DNA of 64,000 bases. Source: Maritimibacter alkaliphilus HTCC2654. GTDB taxonomy: Bacteria > Pseudomonadota > Alphaproteobacteria > Rhodobacterales > Rhodobacteraceae. The notes beneath the pieces are model-generated. The model was not told where the DNA came from. It worked only from the letters and a program-made list of their open reading frames with translations, and searched no databases. The position numbers were made by a program, and so were the translations under genes. Position 1 is the stretch's first letter. Each line of letters starts with the position of its first letter. This document shows, one piece after another, positions 35,991 through 46,029 of this stretch. The DNA is taken from assembly GCF_000152805.1 (NCBI RefSeq), contig NZ_CH902578.1, forward strand, positions 261,173-325,172. Direction: 5' to 3'.

Positions 35991-36800
35991 TCAGCGATCC
36001 GGCTTTTGCGGCACCACGGGCCGGCCCGAGGAGAGCTGCGATTTGTGCGTCATCGGCACCACGGTCGGGGCCGGGGTCGTGCGCGTGTCTTCGAGGTCCA
36101 ACCCGATCTCGGGGAGCAGCGCCTTGAGGTCTTTTTTCAGGGCCGACACCTGACCATCGACGATATGTTCCTCGGTCTCGATCTGCTGAAGCCACTGTTG
36201 CAGTTCCTCGGTCGTGCGCTTCGCCATCGCGACGTTTTCCTGAAACGCCTCGATCTCTTCTTGCCGCTGACGCAGGAAGGTGCGCGCGCGTTCGACCCGC
36301 TCGTTGGAGTAGACTTCGGCGATGTCGCGCGAGGTGTGGCTCATCTGGGCGGCCAGTTCGAGAACCTGAGGCTCCAGCGCGCCCAGATCGGGATGTTCGC
36401 GCATGTGGTTGATCCGTTCCCGCACCGCGTCGAATTCGCCGCGCAGCTTGAACGCCCCGGCCCGGTCGGCTTCGTGGCTCGCACGGTAGGCGCGGATCAC
36501 GTCATCCATCGATAGGTTGAACTGGCGATGGCTGGTTTCAAGTTGCATGATCCGGCGGTTGGCGGGAAGGTAGAGCGACAAGAGCACGAACAGCACCGTG
36601 ACGGCGATCTGGGCGATCATCCCGGCGTTGGCGACCGGCGCGCCGTTGAATCCTGCGTATAGTTCGAGCCACGGAAAAACGCCGAGCGCCGCGCCCGCTG
36701 TCGCGACGATCAACCCGGCGGTGACGGCGCAGATCGCGCCCATGATAAGTGCCTGTGCCTGCGTCTGGGCAGCCGGAAAGAGCCCTGTGGAACGGGTCAT
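35991..36800 (-). CDS. Membrane-anchored coiled-coil protein of unknown function, paralog B
   Basis: A 269-residue tandem paralog of the 35024-35830 product, alike over nearly all its length and clearly more than half identical by eye in the helical core. Two hydrophobic helices (about 16-40 and 62-82), then coiled-coil, then a Thr/Pro-rich tail. The ATG at 36798-36800 is chosen because GAGGGG lies seven bases upstream and because it aligns with the start of paralog A. A terminator follows, so the two copies may be controlled separately. Confidence 0.83.
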   Translation of the reverse strand: MTRSTGLFPAAQTQAQALIMGAICAVTAGLIVATAGAALGVFPWLELYAGFNGAPVANAGMIAQIAVTVLFVLLSLYLPANRRIMQLETSHRQFNLSMDDVIRAYRASHEADRAGAFKLRGEFDAVRERINHMREHPDLGALEPQVLELAAQMSHTSRDIAEVYSNERVERARTFLRQRQEEIEAFQENVAMAKRTTEELQQWLQQIETEEHIVDGQVSALKKDLKALLPEIGLDLEDTRTTPAPTVVPMTHKSQLSSGRPVVPQKPDR

Positions 36801-36916
36801 GTCTTCACCCCTCGCTTGGTGTATGTCCGCGCACCGGCTTGATGCGCATTTCACCGTCAACGCGGGTCGTCGGCAAAAAGTTGCTTGGCGGTTTCGCGAA
36901 TGACGAAAAACCGGTC

Positions 36917-37633
36917 CTAGCGGGCGAGAAACCGGGCCAAAAGCGGGTCATCTGCGCTGGCAAGGTCGGATACCCTGCCGTGCCAGCGGGCGCGGGCGGC
37001 GTCGAGCAGCAGAACCTCGTCGGCGATGGTGCGGATCGACGCCATGTCATGTGTGATCGTGATCGCCGTCGCCCCCAGATCGGTGACGAGTTCGCGGATC
37101 AGCGCGTCGATGTCGGTCGAGGTCACCGGGTCGAGGCCGGAGTTCGGCTCGTCGAAGAAGAGGTATTTCGGCGTGCCGATGATCGCACGGGCGAGCCCCA
37201 CACGCTTTTGCATGCCCCCCGACAGGTCGGAGGGGAAGAGGTCGGCCACACGCGGTTCCAGCCCCACGCGCCCCAGCGCGACTTCGGCCCGCTCGCGCGC
37301 TTCGGTGCGGCCCACGCGGGCGCGCCCGTTGCGCAGGCGAAACGCCACGTTTTCCCACACCGTCAGGCTGTCGAAGAGGGCCGAGGCCTGAAACAGCACC
37401 CCGGTCTGTTCGAGGAAAGCGCGCCGCACGCGGCGGGTCATCGGCTGGCCGTCGATCAGGATCCGGCCTGCATCCGGCGTGATGAGGCCCAGAATGATCC
37501 GTGTCAGCACCGATTTCCCGGTGCCCGAGCGTCCGAGGATCGCAAGGCTCGTGCCGCTGTCCAGCGCCAGCGAGATGTCGTCAAGCACCTCCTTGGTGCC
37601 GAAGGACTTGGAGATATGCTGAAGTTCGATCAT
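36917..37633 (-). CDS. mlaF: ABC transporter ATPase, MlaF-like
   Basis: A 238-residue ATPase. Walker A GRSGTGKS at 34-41, signature LSGGMQKRVGLARAI near 137 and Walker B FFDEPNSGLDP near 160 are intact. The MQKR signature and the pairing with an MlaE-like permease identify the Mla/Ttg2 phospholipid transport branch. Asn in EPNSGLDP replaces a common Thr. The MCE substrate-binding subunit (MlaD) and periplasmic genes are not in this neighbourhood. Coupled to the permease by ATGA. Confidence 0.9.
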   Translation of the reverse strand: MIELQHISKSFGTKEVLDDISLALDSGTSLAILGRSGTGKSVLTRIILGLITPDAGRILIDGQPMTRRVRRAFLEQTGVLFQASALFDSLTVWENVAFRLRNGRARVGRTEARERAEVALGRVGLEPRVADLFPSDLSGGMQKRVGLARAIIGTPKYLFFDEPNSGLDPVTSTDIDALIRELVTDLGATAITITHDMASIRTIADEVLLLDAARARWHGRVSDLASADDPLLARFLAR

Positions 37634-38415
37634 TGGCCGAAGAACAGCCCGGTCAACGCGACGTTGGCGGCGAGCACGAGGATCGCGGCGGCCTGCACGG
37701 CGGATTTGGTGGCTAGCCCCACGCCCTGCGCGCCGCGCCCGGCATTCAGCCCCGCATGACAGGCGAGCGTCACGGCGATACCGCCGAAGACCGCGCCCTT
37801 GGTGAGCGACAGCACGATGTCCACGGGGTCGAGGAAGTTCCAGCTTGTCGTCACATAGGACGGTCCGTTGAAGCCCAGACCCTGCGTGGCGACCACGAAG
37901 CCGCCGAAGAGGCCCAGAATGTCGCCGAGGCCCACGAGGATCGGCACCGTGACCAGCCCGGCCAGCACGCGCGGCGCGGTCAGGTAGGTCATCGGGTCGG
38001 TCGACAGCGTGGTGAGCGCGTCGACCTGTTCGGACACTTTCATGGTGGCCAGTTCGGCGGCGATGGACGAGGTCACGCGCGCCGCGATCATCAGGCCGAC
38101 CATGACGGGGCCCAGTTCACGGACGATTCCGATGGCGACGATCTGGGGCACCACGGCCTCGGCCGAGATGCGCGAGCCGCCCGCGTAGATCTGAAGCGCC
38201 AGCGCCGCGCCGGTGAACACGGCAGTCAGCCCCACGACGGGGAGCGAAAGCCAGCCGATTTGCAGGAACGCGCGGGCCAGTTCGCGGGGGTAGCGCAGCG
38301 TTGCGGGGAACCGGATCACGGCGTTCAGGAAGAACAGCGTGACCGAGCCGATGCGGCGCAGCATACCAAGTGCTGCCCGGCCCAGAAGGGTCAAGGGCAG
38401 CAGGGCGCGTGTCAC
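37630..38415 (-). CDS. mlaE: MlaE family ABC permease
   Basis: A 261-residue inner-membrane permease of the MlaE (DUF140) family with about five to six helices and the motifs [29 protein letters not shown] and [12 protein letters not shown]. With the ATPase it should move phospholipids between inner and outer membrane. It starts at GTG inside the alr stop (GTGA), so it is coupled to alanine racemase. Confidence 0.92.
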   Translation of the reverse strand: MTRALLPLTLLGRAALGMLRRIGSVTLFFLNAVIRFPATLRYPRELARAFLQIGWLSLPVVGLTAVFTGAALALQIYAGGSRISAEAVVPQIVAIGIVRELGPVMVGLMIAARVTSSIAAELATMKVSEQVDALTTLSTDPMTYLTAPRVLAGLVTVPILVGLGDILGLFGGFVVATQGLGFNGPSYVTTSWNFLDPVDIVLSLTKGAVFGGIAVTLACHAGLNAGRGAQGVGLATKSAVQAAAILVLAANVALTGLFFGQ

Positions 38416-39461
38416 GACTGGCCTCGGGTGTAGTCGCGGGTGTAGCGGTGGCCGAGTTGCGTCAGGATTTCGTAGCCGATGGTGCCGGTGGTGTCGGCGA
38501 TGTCATCGACGCTCTGATGCGGGCCGATCAGCGTCAGCCATTCGGGCACGGTGTCCAGATGGCCGATGTCGATGCCGATCGAATCCATCGAGACCCGGCC
38601 AAGGATCGGGCAGGGGGTCGCGCTGTCGAAGAGCACGCCTTTGTTCGACAGATGCCGGGTGATCCCGTCGGCGTAACCGCCCGACACGGTGGCCACGCGG
38701 GTCGGCGCGTCGGCGGTCCAGCTGTTGCCGTAGCCCACGGTCTCGCCCCGCCCGATCTCGCGCGTCTGGATCACGGGGAGGTCGAGGTGAACCACGGGCG
38801 TCGCCTCCTCGAAAGGCCGCGCGCCGTAAAGCCCGATGCCGGGGCGGGTGAGGTCGAAGTGGTAGTCGGGGCCAAGCAGGATGCCGCCGGTCGCGGCGAG
38901 CGAACGGGGCACGTCGCAGCCTTCGGTCATCTCGGTGAACATGCGAAGCTGCATCGCGTTCATCTCATGCTCCGGCTCGTCGGCGCAGGCGAGGTGCGAC
39001 ATGATGAGCGTCGGCCCGGCGGTGAGCGCGATGTCCCGCACGGCGGCCCATTCGGCAGGCTCCATCCCCAGCCGGTTCATGCCCGCGTCGAGCTGGATAC
39101 CGAAACTTTGTCCGGGCAGGGTTTCGACATGGCGGGTCAGTTGTTCCACCGAACTCAGTAGCGGGATCAGGTTCAGGTCGCGGATCATGTCCGCGTCACC
39201 CGCCATGTGCCCGTTCAGCAGGAAGATCGCCGGGCCGGGGCCGAGAGCGGTGCGCACATCGGCGGCTTCCTCGGCGGCCGCGACGAAGAAGCGGCGCGCG
39301 CCGGCGGCGGCCAGCGTCTTGGCCACACGGTCCACGCCAAGGCCATATCCGTCGGCCTTGACCACCGCGCCGGTCTGCACGGAGGAGGCGGTTTTCGCGT
39401 CGAGCGCGCGCCAGTTGGCGGCGATCGCATCGAGATCGATCTGTAGACGTCCGGTTCCCAT
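38412..39461 (-). CDS. alr: Alanine racemase
   Basis: A 349-residue PLP enzyme that makes D-alanine for peptidoglycan. Lys35 in [10 protein letters not shown] binds PLP. The catalytic Tyr is in VGYGNSW near residue 240, and [11 protein letters not shown] near 210 is typical. The ATG at 39459-39461 is chosen at the family start; the frame is open upstream without support. It leads a coupled unit alr-mlaE-mlaF. Confidence 0.93.
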   Translation of the reverse strand: MGTGRLQIDLDAIAANWRALDAKTASSVQTGAVVKADGYGLGVDRVAKTLAAAGARRFFVAAAEEAADVRTALGPGPAIFLLNGHMAGDADMIRDLNLIPLLSSVEQLTRHVETLPGQSFGIQLDAGMNRLGMEPAEWAAVRDIALTAGPTLIMSHLACADEPEHEMNAMQLRMFTEMTEGCDVPRSLAATGGILLGPDYHFDLTRPGIGLYGARPFEEATPVVHLDLPVIQTREIGRGETVGYGNSWTADAPTRVATVSGGYADGITRHLSNKGVLFDSATPCPILGRVSMDSIGIDIGHLDTVPEWLTLIGPHQSVDDIADTTGTIGYEILTQLGHRYTRDYTRGQS

Positions 39462-39508
39462 GCGGCGTGGTTTGTCCGCGCGCGCGGGCCGCGTCAAGCG
39501 CAAAGCCG

Positions 39509-40729
39509 TCAGGCCGTGTGGGTAAGCTCCGTCACGATCCGGTTGTCCTGATGCAGCGTCTTGTGGACGGGGCATTTGTCGGCGATTTCCAGCAGGCGCT
39601 GACGTTGTTCTGCGTCCAGATCGCCGGTGAGCGTGATCTTGCGGATGAACTCGTCGACCTTCTGCGGCGGGGTGTCGGGGTCGGCGTCCTTGGCGTGAAC
39701 CTTGGCATGGGTCACGTCGACCTGAATGTCTTTCAGCGGCCAGCCCTTGCGGCGCGCATACATCCGGATCGTCATCGAGGTGCAGGCCCCCAGACCCGCC
39801 GACAGAAAGCCGTAGGGCGACAGTCCCCGGTTCGTCCCGCCGAAATCCACCGGCTCGTCGGCGTAAAGGTGATGCGGCCCGTGGCTTACGTCCTGCAAGA
39901 ACCCCTCGGCATCGGCTTCACGCACCCTGAGGACGCCTTCGGGCACCGCCTCGGTCGTTTCGGCACTGCCCAGATCGAGATAGCGTTCGGCCCAAGCCGC
40001 GATCACCGATGCCGCGTATTCCGCATCTTCGCCGCGCGAGATCAGGTGGTCGGCGTCGTCCAGCGTCACGAAACTCTTCGGGTGTTTTGCGGCGCGGAAG
40101 ATCGATTCCGCGTTGTCGATGCCCACCACGGCGTCGCGCGGTGCGTGCATGACGAGCAGCGCGGCGTGCAGGTCGCGGATCGCCGGTTTCAGGCTCTCGG
40201 CCCGGATATCCTCGACGAAGTCGCGCCCGATGGTGAAGGTGCGCCCGCCCAGATTGACCTCGGCCGACCCGTCGCGCGTGATCTCGTCCAGCTTGTCGGC
40301 GAAGTTGTGGGTGACGTGATCGGGCGCGAACGGCGCGCCCAAGGTGACGACCGCTTTGATCCCGCCGATTTGCCCGGCGGCTTTCAGCACCGCGGCACCC
40401 CCAAGCGAGTGTCCGATGAGCAGGGCGGGGCCAAGGTCGCGGGCGGCAAGGGCCTGTGCCGCCTTGGTCAGGTCTTCCACGTTCGAGGTGAAGGTGGTGT
40501 TCGAGAACTCCCCTTCGCTGTGACCCAGCCCGGTGAAGTCGAACCGGAGCACCGCGATCCCGGCGGCATTCAGGCGTTGCGCGATGCGGCGCGCGGGCAG
40601 GATGTCTTTCGAGCAGGTGAAACAGTGCGCGAACAGGGCCGTCGCCCGCACGCGCCCCGTAGGAAGGTCCAGCCGTGCGGCCAGCATCGACCCGTCATGG
40701 CCCTCGAACTCGAACTTTTCGGTCGTCAT
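39509..40729 (-). CDS. Bifunctional alpha/beta hydrolase and OsmC family protein
   Basis: A 406-residue fusion. The N-terminal part (about 1-250) is an alpha/beta hydrolase with the nucleophile elbow GHSLGG near residue 107 and the acid/His in APRDAVV and DDADHLI. The C-terminal part (about 270-406) is an OsmC domain with two cysteines in [12 protein letters not shown] and [10 protein letters not shown], which reduce organic peroxides in the family. GGAGGG precedes the ATG. This fusion is widespread in bacteria. It is divergent from the EEP-family gene. Confidence 0.92.
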   Translation of the reverse strand: MTTEKFEFEGHDGSMLAARLDLPTGRVRATALFAHCFTCSKDILPARRIAQRLNAAGIAVLRFDFTGLGHSEGEFSNTTFTSNVEDLTKAAQALAARDLGPALLIGHSLGGAAVLKAAGQIGGIKAVVTLGAPFAPDHVTHNFADKLDEITRDGSAEVNLGGRTFTIGRDFVEDIRAESLKPAIRDLHAALLVMHAPRDAVVGIDNAESIFRAAKHPKSFVTLDDADHLISRGEDAEYAASVIAAWAERYLDLGSAETTEAVPEGVLRVREADAEGFLQDVSHGPHHLYADEPVDFGGTNRGLSPYGFLSAGLGACTSMTIRMYARRKGWPLKDIQVDVTHAKVHAKDADPDTPPQKVDEFIRKITLTGDLDAEQRQRLLEIADKCPVHKTLHQDNRIVTELTHTA

Positions 40730-40855
40730 ACCTGTCCCTCCGTCGTGATGGTTCAGAGATGGAGGCGCAGGCGATGTTTGCCAATGCTTCACTTTCGCGC
40801 GGGCATCCGGGTGTTGGCGTTTTACCTCGTTCAGGCCAATGCGTATGGAAGGGGC

Positions 40856-41755
40856 ATGAAGATGCTTTCACCCAAGGCCCTGCGGATCGTCGCGGGCGGA
40901 TTGCTTGTCGCCGTGCTCGCCGGGTTTCTCGGCGACCTTCACCCCGTGGGCGATACCTTTGCGGTCTTTCGGCTTTACGTCGCGGGGGCGCTGGCGCTTG
41001 TCGGTGCGCTCCAGCTTCAGGCGGGGGTGCGCAATCAGGGACTGGTCAATCTGGGGCTTGGGCTGGGCGTGATCGTCATGGCCGGGGTTCTGCCGTTCGG
41101 GCGGCAGTTTCCGCCGGGCGAGGGTGCTGCCGTCGTGCGGCACTACCAAAAGAACATGCTTTATCACAACGACGACCCGCGCCGGGTGCTGGACGATATT
41201 CTCGCACGCGATCCCACGGTCGTGACCTTGCAGGAGGCCGCGGGAAGCAGCGCGCTGATCCTCGACGACCTCTTCGACCGCTATCCGGCGGGGGTGGCCT
41301 GCGACACACCCGAATCCATCGGTCTCGCGGTCTTTGCCGATTACCCGCCGGTCGCCGATACCGCCTTTTGCGCCACACGTATGGCGGGCGTTCAGGTCGA
41401 AGGGCCGACCGGGCCGGTGTGGGTGATTTCGACCCACCTGCGCTGGGTGTGGCCCTATATGAACGCCTTCCACGCGGATCGCATGGTGCCCGAGCTTGCC
41501 GCGCTCGACGGCCCCAAGATCATCGCGGGCGACTTCAACGTCGTGCCTTGGGCCGCGAGTGTCGAGCGGATCGCGCAGGCGGCCGGGGCCGAGCGCGTCG
41601 GGCGGGCCGTCGTCACCTATGCCGTGGCCGGGGTCTTGCGGGTCCAGATCGACAACATCCTCGCCACGGGTGGACGGGGCGTGACCCGCGCCTTGCCGAA
41701 ACTCGGCTCGGACCACTGGGGCGTCTGGGCGGAATACACCTTGGGCGAGGGCTGA
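40856..41755 (+). CDS. Endonuclease/exonuclease/phosphatase family membrane protein
   Basis: A 299-residue protein. Three N-terminal hydrophobic helices (about 8-28, 35-55 and 60-80) precede an EEP domain: QEAAGS near 120 carries the metal Glu, STHLRW near 184 the His, GDFNVVPW near 222 the Asp-Asn, and GSDHWGV near 287 the last Asp-His pair. It resembles YafD-like proteins. The substrate (DNA, RNA or phospholipid) is not known. AAGGGG lies before the ATG. Confidence 0.88.
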   Translation: MKMLSPKALRIVAGGLLVAVLAGFLGDLHPVGDTFAVFRLYVAGALALVGALQLQAGVRNQGLVNLGLGLGVIVMAGVLPFGRQFPPGEGAAVVRHYQKNMLYHNDDPRRVLDDILARDPTVVTLQEAAGSSALILDDLFDRYPAGVACDTPESIGLAVFADYPPVADTAFCATRMAGVQVEGPTGPVWVISTHLRWVWPYMNAFHADRMVPELAALDGPKIIAGDFNVVPWAASVERIAQAAGAERVGRAVVTYAVAGVLRVQIDNILATGGRGVTRALPKLGSDHWGVWAEYTLGEG

Positions 41756-41794
41756 AAAAAAGGGGCGATCCAGCACGCCGGGTGCGGATCGCCC
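41755..41794 (-). terminator. Very strong minus-strand terminator with no obvious gene
   Basis: On the minus strand GGGCGATCC-GCAC...GTGC-GGATCGCCC forms a 13-pair stem (41763-41771 with 41786-41794, plus inner GCAC/GTGC) followed by seven T. The upstream protein gene on that strand already has its own terminator at 41988, so this one must end another transcript. Confidence 0.85.
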
Positions 41795-41920
41795 TAAGAA
41801 TGAGGGTGCGCCAGCCACGGACCTGTGGGATTACCGTGGCGAGGTGCGTCGCCCTCCTGACCATGTTCTCTCGAACAGGTTGGTTATCCTCCAGCCATGT
41901 GGTCGTGCTTTGCCCGAAAC
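41757..41920 (-). ncRNA. Candidate small RNA, about 165 nt
   Basis: A GGAAC-N16-CGTT promoter-like motif on the minus strand (41953 down to 41929) and a very strong terminator (41755-41794) bracket about 165 bases with no protein gene. A short reading frame from the ATG at 41862-41864 runs straight through the terminator stem and is not believable. The ends are inferred from the motifs. No known RNA family is recognised. Confidence 0.4.
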
Positions 41921-41928
41921 CGGGCGGA

Positions 41929-41953
41929 AACGGATTGTTGCCGCCCCAGTTCC
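41929..41953 (-). promoter_or_regulatory. GGAAC-N16-CGTT promoter-like motif, minus strand
   Basis: On the minus strand GGAAC (41953-41949) is followed after 16 bases by CGTT (41932-41929). Both half-sites equal those at 9080 and 10947. It is the likely start of the orphan transcript ending at 41755. Confidence 0.45.
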
Positions 41954-41987
41954 GTCACAGGTTGGGGAAACCCTACCGTCTAAAGGC

Positions 41988-42014
41988 GAAAAAACCGGGG
42001 CCGAGACCCCGGTT
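41988..42014 (-). terminator. Terminator of the 55-aa gene
   Basis: ACCGGGG (41994-42000) pairs with CCCCGGT (42007-42013). On the minus strand it ends in TTTTTTCGCC. It is a canonical Rho-independent terminator 29 bp after the stop. Confidence 0.88.
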
Positions 42015-42042
42015 TCGTCACATTTGGTGGAACGGACGCAGG

Positions 42043-42210
42043 TCAGACGGGCACGGAAACGAATTTCCCGTCGATCCAGCGCCGAATATGCGTCCGGGTG
42101 GATTCGCCCGCTTCCCGCGTGCTGCGAAAGGCGAGCGCAAGGCGGCTCTCGTAGAACGCGCGCTGGAAATCCTGCGCGTCCAGGGTCTTGAAGAATGTGT
42201 TGCTCAACAT
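42043..42210 (-). CDS. 55-residue protein of unknown function
   Basis: A short gene reading MLSNTFFKTLDAQDFQRAFY at its start and IDGKFVSVPV at its end. The protein is soluble, with an amphipathic helix (about 8-30) and a basic stretch THIRRW near 40-45. Support: a proper stop followed by a strong terminator, gene-like codon use, and no competing frame. No clear ribosome binding site is seen (AGAGCAGAACC before the ATG). It is not a DUF1127 protein. Upstream lie AAGGATAACC and GTTTCCCCAAC motifs that recur near the neighbouring RNA candidate. Confidence 0.65.
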   Translation of the reverse strand: MLSNTFFKTLDAQDFQRAFYESRLALAFRSTREAGESTRTHIRRWIDGKFVSVPV

Positions 42211-42350
42211 GGTTCTGCTCTGTGGTTCGTTGGAATTATCCTTTCGGATGGTGGTTATCCTTACCCTTGGCCGCGGCGACGTTGGGGAAACACTGGGGCC
42301 GATTTCGTATCATTTCATGCCGAACGCGACACAATTGAGGATCGGTCTAT

Positions 42351-42382
42351 AAAAAGAAAGGGCGCCCCGACCGGGACGCCCT
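42351..42382 (-). terminator. Terminator of glnBA
   Basis: On the minus strand GGGCGTCCC and GGGGCGCCC (42373-42381 with 42360-42368) pair with one G-U and run into TTTCTTTTT, starting 28 bp after the glnA stop. Confidence 0.85.
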
Positions 42383-42408
42383 TGAATTTTCGCTGATCCC
42401 AGAGGGGA

Positions 42409-43815
42409 TTAGCAGGAGTAGTACATCTTGTACTCGATCGGGTGCGGGGTGTGCTCGTATTCGTACACTTCTTCCCACTTCAGATCCATGTAGCCGTCGA
42501 TCTGGTCCTTGGTGAACACGTCGCCAGCGGTCAGGAACTCGTAATCCTCGGCGAGGCTTTCGAGCGCTTCACGCAGGCTGCCGCAGACGGTCGGGATACC
42601 GGCCAGCTCTTCGGGCGGCAGATCGTAGAGGTTCTTGTCGGACGAGGGGCCCGGATCGATCTTGTTCTTGATACCGTCGAGGCCAGCCATGAGCAGGGCC
42701 GCGAAGCACAGATACGGGTTCGACGCCGGATCGGGGAAGCGGGCTTCCACACGCTTGGCCTTCGGGCTTTCGGTCCACGGAATACGCACGCAGCCCGAAC
42801 GGTTGCGGGCCGAGTAGGCGCGCAGAACCGGGGCTTCGAAGCCCGGGATCAGACGCTTGTAGGAGTTGGTCGACGGGTTGGTGAAGGCGTTGAGCGCTTT
42901 CGCGTGCTTCAGGATGCCGCCGATGAACCACAGGGCCTCATCCGACAGGTCGGCATACTTGTCGCCCGCGAAAAGCGGCTTGCCGTCTTTCCAGATCGAC
43001 ATGTTCACGTGCATACCCGAGCCGTTGTCGCCCTTGATCGGCTTCGGCATGAAGGTCGCGGTGCGGCCATAGGCGTGGGCCACGTTGTGGATCACGTATT
43101 TGTATTTCTGAAGTTCGTCGGCCTGCTTGGTGAGCGAGCCGAAGATCAGGCCCAGCTCGTGCTGCGAAGTCGCGACCTCGTGGTGGTGCTTGTCCACCTT
43201 CATGCCGATCATCTTCATCGTGGTCAGCATTTCCGAGCGGATGTCCTGGCTGTCGTCAGACGGGTTCACCGGGAAATAGCCGCCCTTGTAGTCGGGACGG
43301 TGGCCCAGGTTGCCCATTTCGAACTCGGTGTCGGTGTTCCAGGCGGCGCCGTCGGCGTCGACCTCATAGGCCACCTTGTTCGGGGTAACCGAATAGCGCA
43401 CGTCGTCGAACAGGAAGAATTCCGCTTCCGGGCCGAAATAGGACGCGTCGCCGATGCCCGACGAGATCAGGTAGGCTTCGGCCTTTTGCGCCGTGCCGCG
43501 CGGGTCGCGCTCATAGGGTTCGCCGGTGTCGGGCTCGACGATCGAGCAATGCACGGCCAGAGTCTTTTCGGCGTAGAACGGGTCGATGTAGACCGAGTCC
43601 GGATCGGGCATGAGTTTCATGTCCGAGGCTTCGATCGACTTCCAGCCGGCCACGGACGACCCGTCGAACATGAAGCCTTCTTCCAGGAAGTCTTCGTCGA
43701 CCAGATCGGCCACCACCGTCACGTGCTGCATCTTGCCGCGCGGATCGGTGAAGCGGATGTCGACATAGGCGACATCTTCGTCCTTGATAAGCTTGAGAAC
43801 GTCTTTGTTGCTCAT
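42409..43815 (-). CDS. glnA: Glutamine synthetase type I
   Basis: A 468-residue enzyme joining ammonium and glutamate with ATP to form glutamine. The usual metal and substrate motifs are intact: DGSSVAGW near 51-58, [10 protein letters not shown] at 128-137, NGSGMHVN near 264-271 and NRSGCVRIP near 338-346. Tyr397 in KNLYDLPPE is the adenylylation site used by GlnE, so control of the GSI-beta type is expected. It follows glnB by 60 bp on the same strand, the classical glnBA operon of alphaproteobacteria. Confidence 0.97.
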   Translation of the reverse strand: MSNKDVLKLIKDEDVAYVDIRFTDPRGKMQHVTVVADLVDEDFLEEGFMFDGSSVAGWKSIEASDMKLMPDPDSVYIDPFYAEKTLAVHCSIVEPDTGEPYERDPRGTAQKAEAYLISSGIGDASYFGPEAEFFLFDDVRYSVTPNKVAYEVDADGAAWNTDTEFEMGNLGHRPDYKGGYFPVNPSDDSQDIRSEMLTTMKMIGMKVDKHHHEVATSQHELGLIFGSLTKQADELQKYKYVIHNVAHAYGRTATFMPKPIKGDNGSGMHVNMSIWKDGKPLFAGDKYADLSDEALWFIGGILKHAKALNAFTNPSTNSYKRLIPGFEAPVLRAYSARNRSGCVRIPWTESPKAKRVEARFPDPASNPYLCFAALLMAGLDGIKNKIDPGPSSDKNLYDLPPEELAGIPTVCGSLREALESLAEDYEFLTAGDVFTKDQIDGYMDLKWEEVYEYEHTPHPIEYKMYYSC

Positions 43816-43875
43816 TGTGCTTCTCTTTCCCCTAAGTTGATACGGTTGAGAATTTTCGGTCCGGCGAGGGCGACG

Positions 43876-44342
<467 letters not shown>

Positions 44343-44387
44343 TCTGATCGACTTTCGGGCGGTTTGCGAAAAATTGGGGCAGAAACC

Positions 44388-46028
44388 ATGTCGGAACTCG
44401 TGACCGCCGCCCAAATGCGCGCCATCGAACAGGCTGCGATCTCGTCGGGCAAGGTCACCGGGCTCGCGCTGATGGAGCGGGCGGGGCAAGGCGTCGTCCA
44501 AGCGATTTGCGAGACATGGCCGGAGCTTACCATAGGGGCCCACGGTGCCGTCGTGCTCTGCGGTCCGGGCAACAACGGCGGCGATGGTTATGTCGTCGCG
44601 CGGCTTCTGGCGGCGCGGGGCTGGTCGGTCGCGGTCTTCGCCTACGGCGATCCGGCCAGACTGCCGCCCGATGCGCGGGCGAATTACGAGCGGTGGTGCC
44701 GGGTCGGCGGCTGCGCCCCTCTGACCGCGCTGGATGATAGCACCTTCAGCGACGCGGCCGTCACCGTCGATGCCCTGTTCGGAACGGGCCTGACCCGGCC
44801 CTTGCCGTCCGAGGTGCTGAACGCGCTGATGTTCGCATCGACACGCCCCAACGCGGCGGCGCCCCAACGCCCGCCTATCGTGGCGGTCGACATCGCCTCG
44901 GGTGTGGATGCCGACAGCGGTCGAGTCATCGGCGGCGACGAGCAGGGGGACGAGCTGCCGTATTGGCCCGCTCTGACGGTCACCTTCGGCGCGGCGAAGG
45001 TCGGGCATATGCTCCTGCCTCATGCGGGAGACACGCGGCACAAGCTGGTGGTCGCCCCCATCGGGGTCGAGGACGACATCGCCCGCGCCTACCTGACATG
45101 GAACGTGGTCGAACACCTCGACCTCGCGGCGGTCCGACATATCGACCTTCTGGGCAGGCCGGATATCAGCCTTCAGGCGCTTGAGCTTGCAAAGGACGTG
45201 GCCTCCCACAAGTTCGGCCACGGCCATGCGGTGATCCTGTCGGGGCCGGCCGGGCGCACGGGGGCCGCCCGGCTTGCCGCGCGGGCTGCCCTGCGCGTGG
45301 GGGCTGGGCTGGTGACCGTGGCCGCGCCGCGCGATGCCATGGCCGAGAACGCGGCCCAGCTGACCGCGATCATGCTGCGCGAGGCCGAGGGGGCCGCGGC
45401 GCTTGCGGACCTGCTACGTGACAAACGCCTGAACGCGATCTGTCTGGGGCCGGGGTTGGGGCAGGCGCGCGCCCGTGACCTTGTCCCGGTGGCGTTGGAT
45501 GCGACGCGGGATCGGGATGTGAGCGGCGTCGTGCTGGACGCCGATGCGCTTTCGGCCTTCGCAGACGATCCCGTCGACCTGTTCACGATGCTGCACGACG
45601 GGTGCGTGCTCACGCCCCACGCGGGCGAATTCGCGCGGCTTTTCCCCGACCTCTCCGCCCGCCTGAACGCGCCTGCAATGACCGGCCCGGCCTATTCCAA
45701 GGTCGACGCCGCGCGCGACGCCGCCGAACGCGCAGGCTGCACGGTGCTTCTCAAAGGCTCAGACACGGTGATCGCGGATGAAACGGGCGACGCGGCCATC
45801 AACGCGGCCTGCTACGACCGCGCCGCGCCGTGGTTGGCGACGGCCGGGTCGGGCGATGTGCTCGCCGGTCTGGTCACGGGACTTCTGGCACGCGGCTACG
45901 CCCCCGTGACGGCGGCCGAAACCGCCGCATGGCTCCACACCGAAGCCGCCCTCAGCTTCGGCCCCGGTCTCATTGCCGAAGACCTCCCCGAAGAACTGCC
46001 GAAGGTGTTTCGCGCCCTCGGCGTCTGA
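44388..46028 (+). CDS. nnr: Bifunctional NAD(P)H-hydrate epimerase/ADP-dependent dehydratase (Nnr)
   Basis: A 546-residue repair enzyme. The N-terminal epimerase domain (about 1-215) carries GPGNNGGDGYVVAR from about residue 59. The C-terminal dehydratase domain (about 225-540) carries HGHAVILSGPAGR, TPHAGEFARLF near 405 and AGSGDVLAGLVTGLLARG from about 486. Together they convert damaged NAD(P)H hydrates back to NAD(P)H. The ATG at 44388 is chosen for the domain start. It is divergent from glnBA. Confidence 0.94.
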   Translation: MSELVTAAQMRAIEQAAISSGKVTGLALMERAGQGVVQAICETWPELTIGAHGAVVLCGPGNNGGDGYVVARLLAARGWSVAVFAYGDPARLPPDARANYERWCRVGGCAPLTALDDSTFSDAAVTVDALFGTGLTRPLPSEVLNALMFASTRPNAAAPQRPPIVAVDIASGVDADSGRVIGGDEQGDELPYWPALTVTFGAAKVGHMLLPHAGDTRHKLVVAPIGVEDDIARAYLTWNVVEHLDLAAVRHIDLLGRPDISLQALELAKDVASHKFGHGHAVILSGPAGRTGAARLAARAALRVGAGLVTVAAPRDAMAENAAQLTAIMLREAEGAAALADLLRDKRLNAICLGPGLGQARARDLVPVALDATRDRDVSGVVLDADALSAFADDPVDLFTMLHDGCVLTPHAGEFARLFPDLSARLNAPAMTGPAYSKVDAARDAAERAGCTVLLKGSDTVIADETGDAAINAACYDRAAPWLATAGSGDVLAGLVTGLLARGYAPVTAAETAAWLHTEAALSFGPGLIAEDLPEELPKVFRALGV

Positions 46029-46029
46029 C

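Larger units (their letters stand above)
41756..42042. other. Intergenic region between the EEP gene and the 55-aa gene
   Basis: It holds, from left to right, the strong minus-strand terminator, the candidate small RNA, its promoter-like motif, one copy of GTTGGGGAAAC (41961-41971; the other copy is at 42281-42291) and the terminator of the 55-aa gene. Nothing else is seen. There is no plus-strand terminator for the EEP gene other than these stems. Confidence 0.5.

Noticed and set aside
41613-41864. Protein gene starting at the ATG near 41862 on the minus strand
   Set aside because: It would be read through the strongest terminator in the region and into the antisense of the EEP gene.
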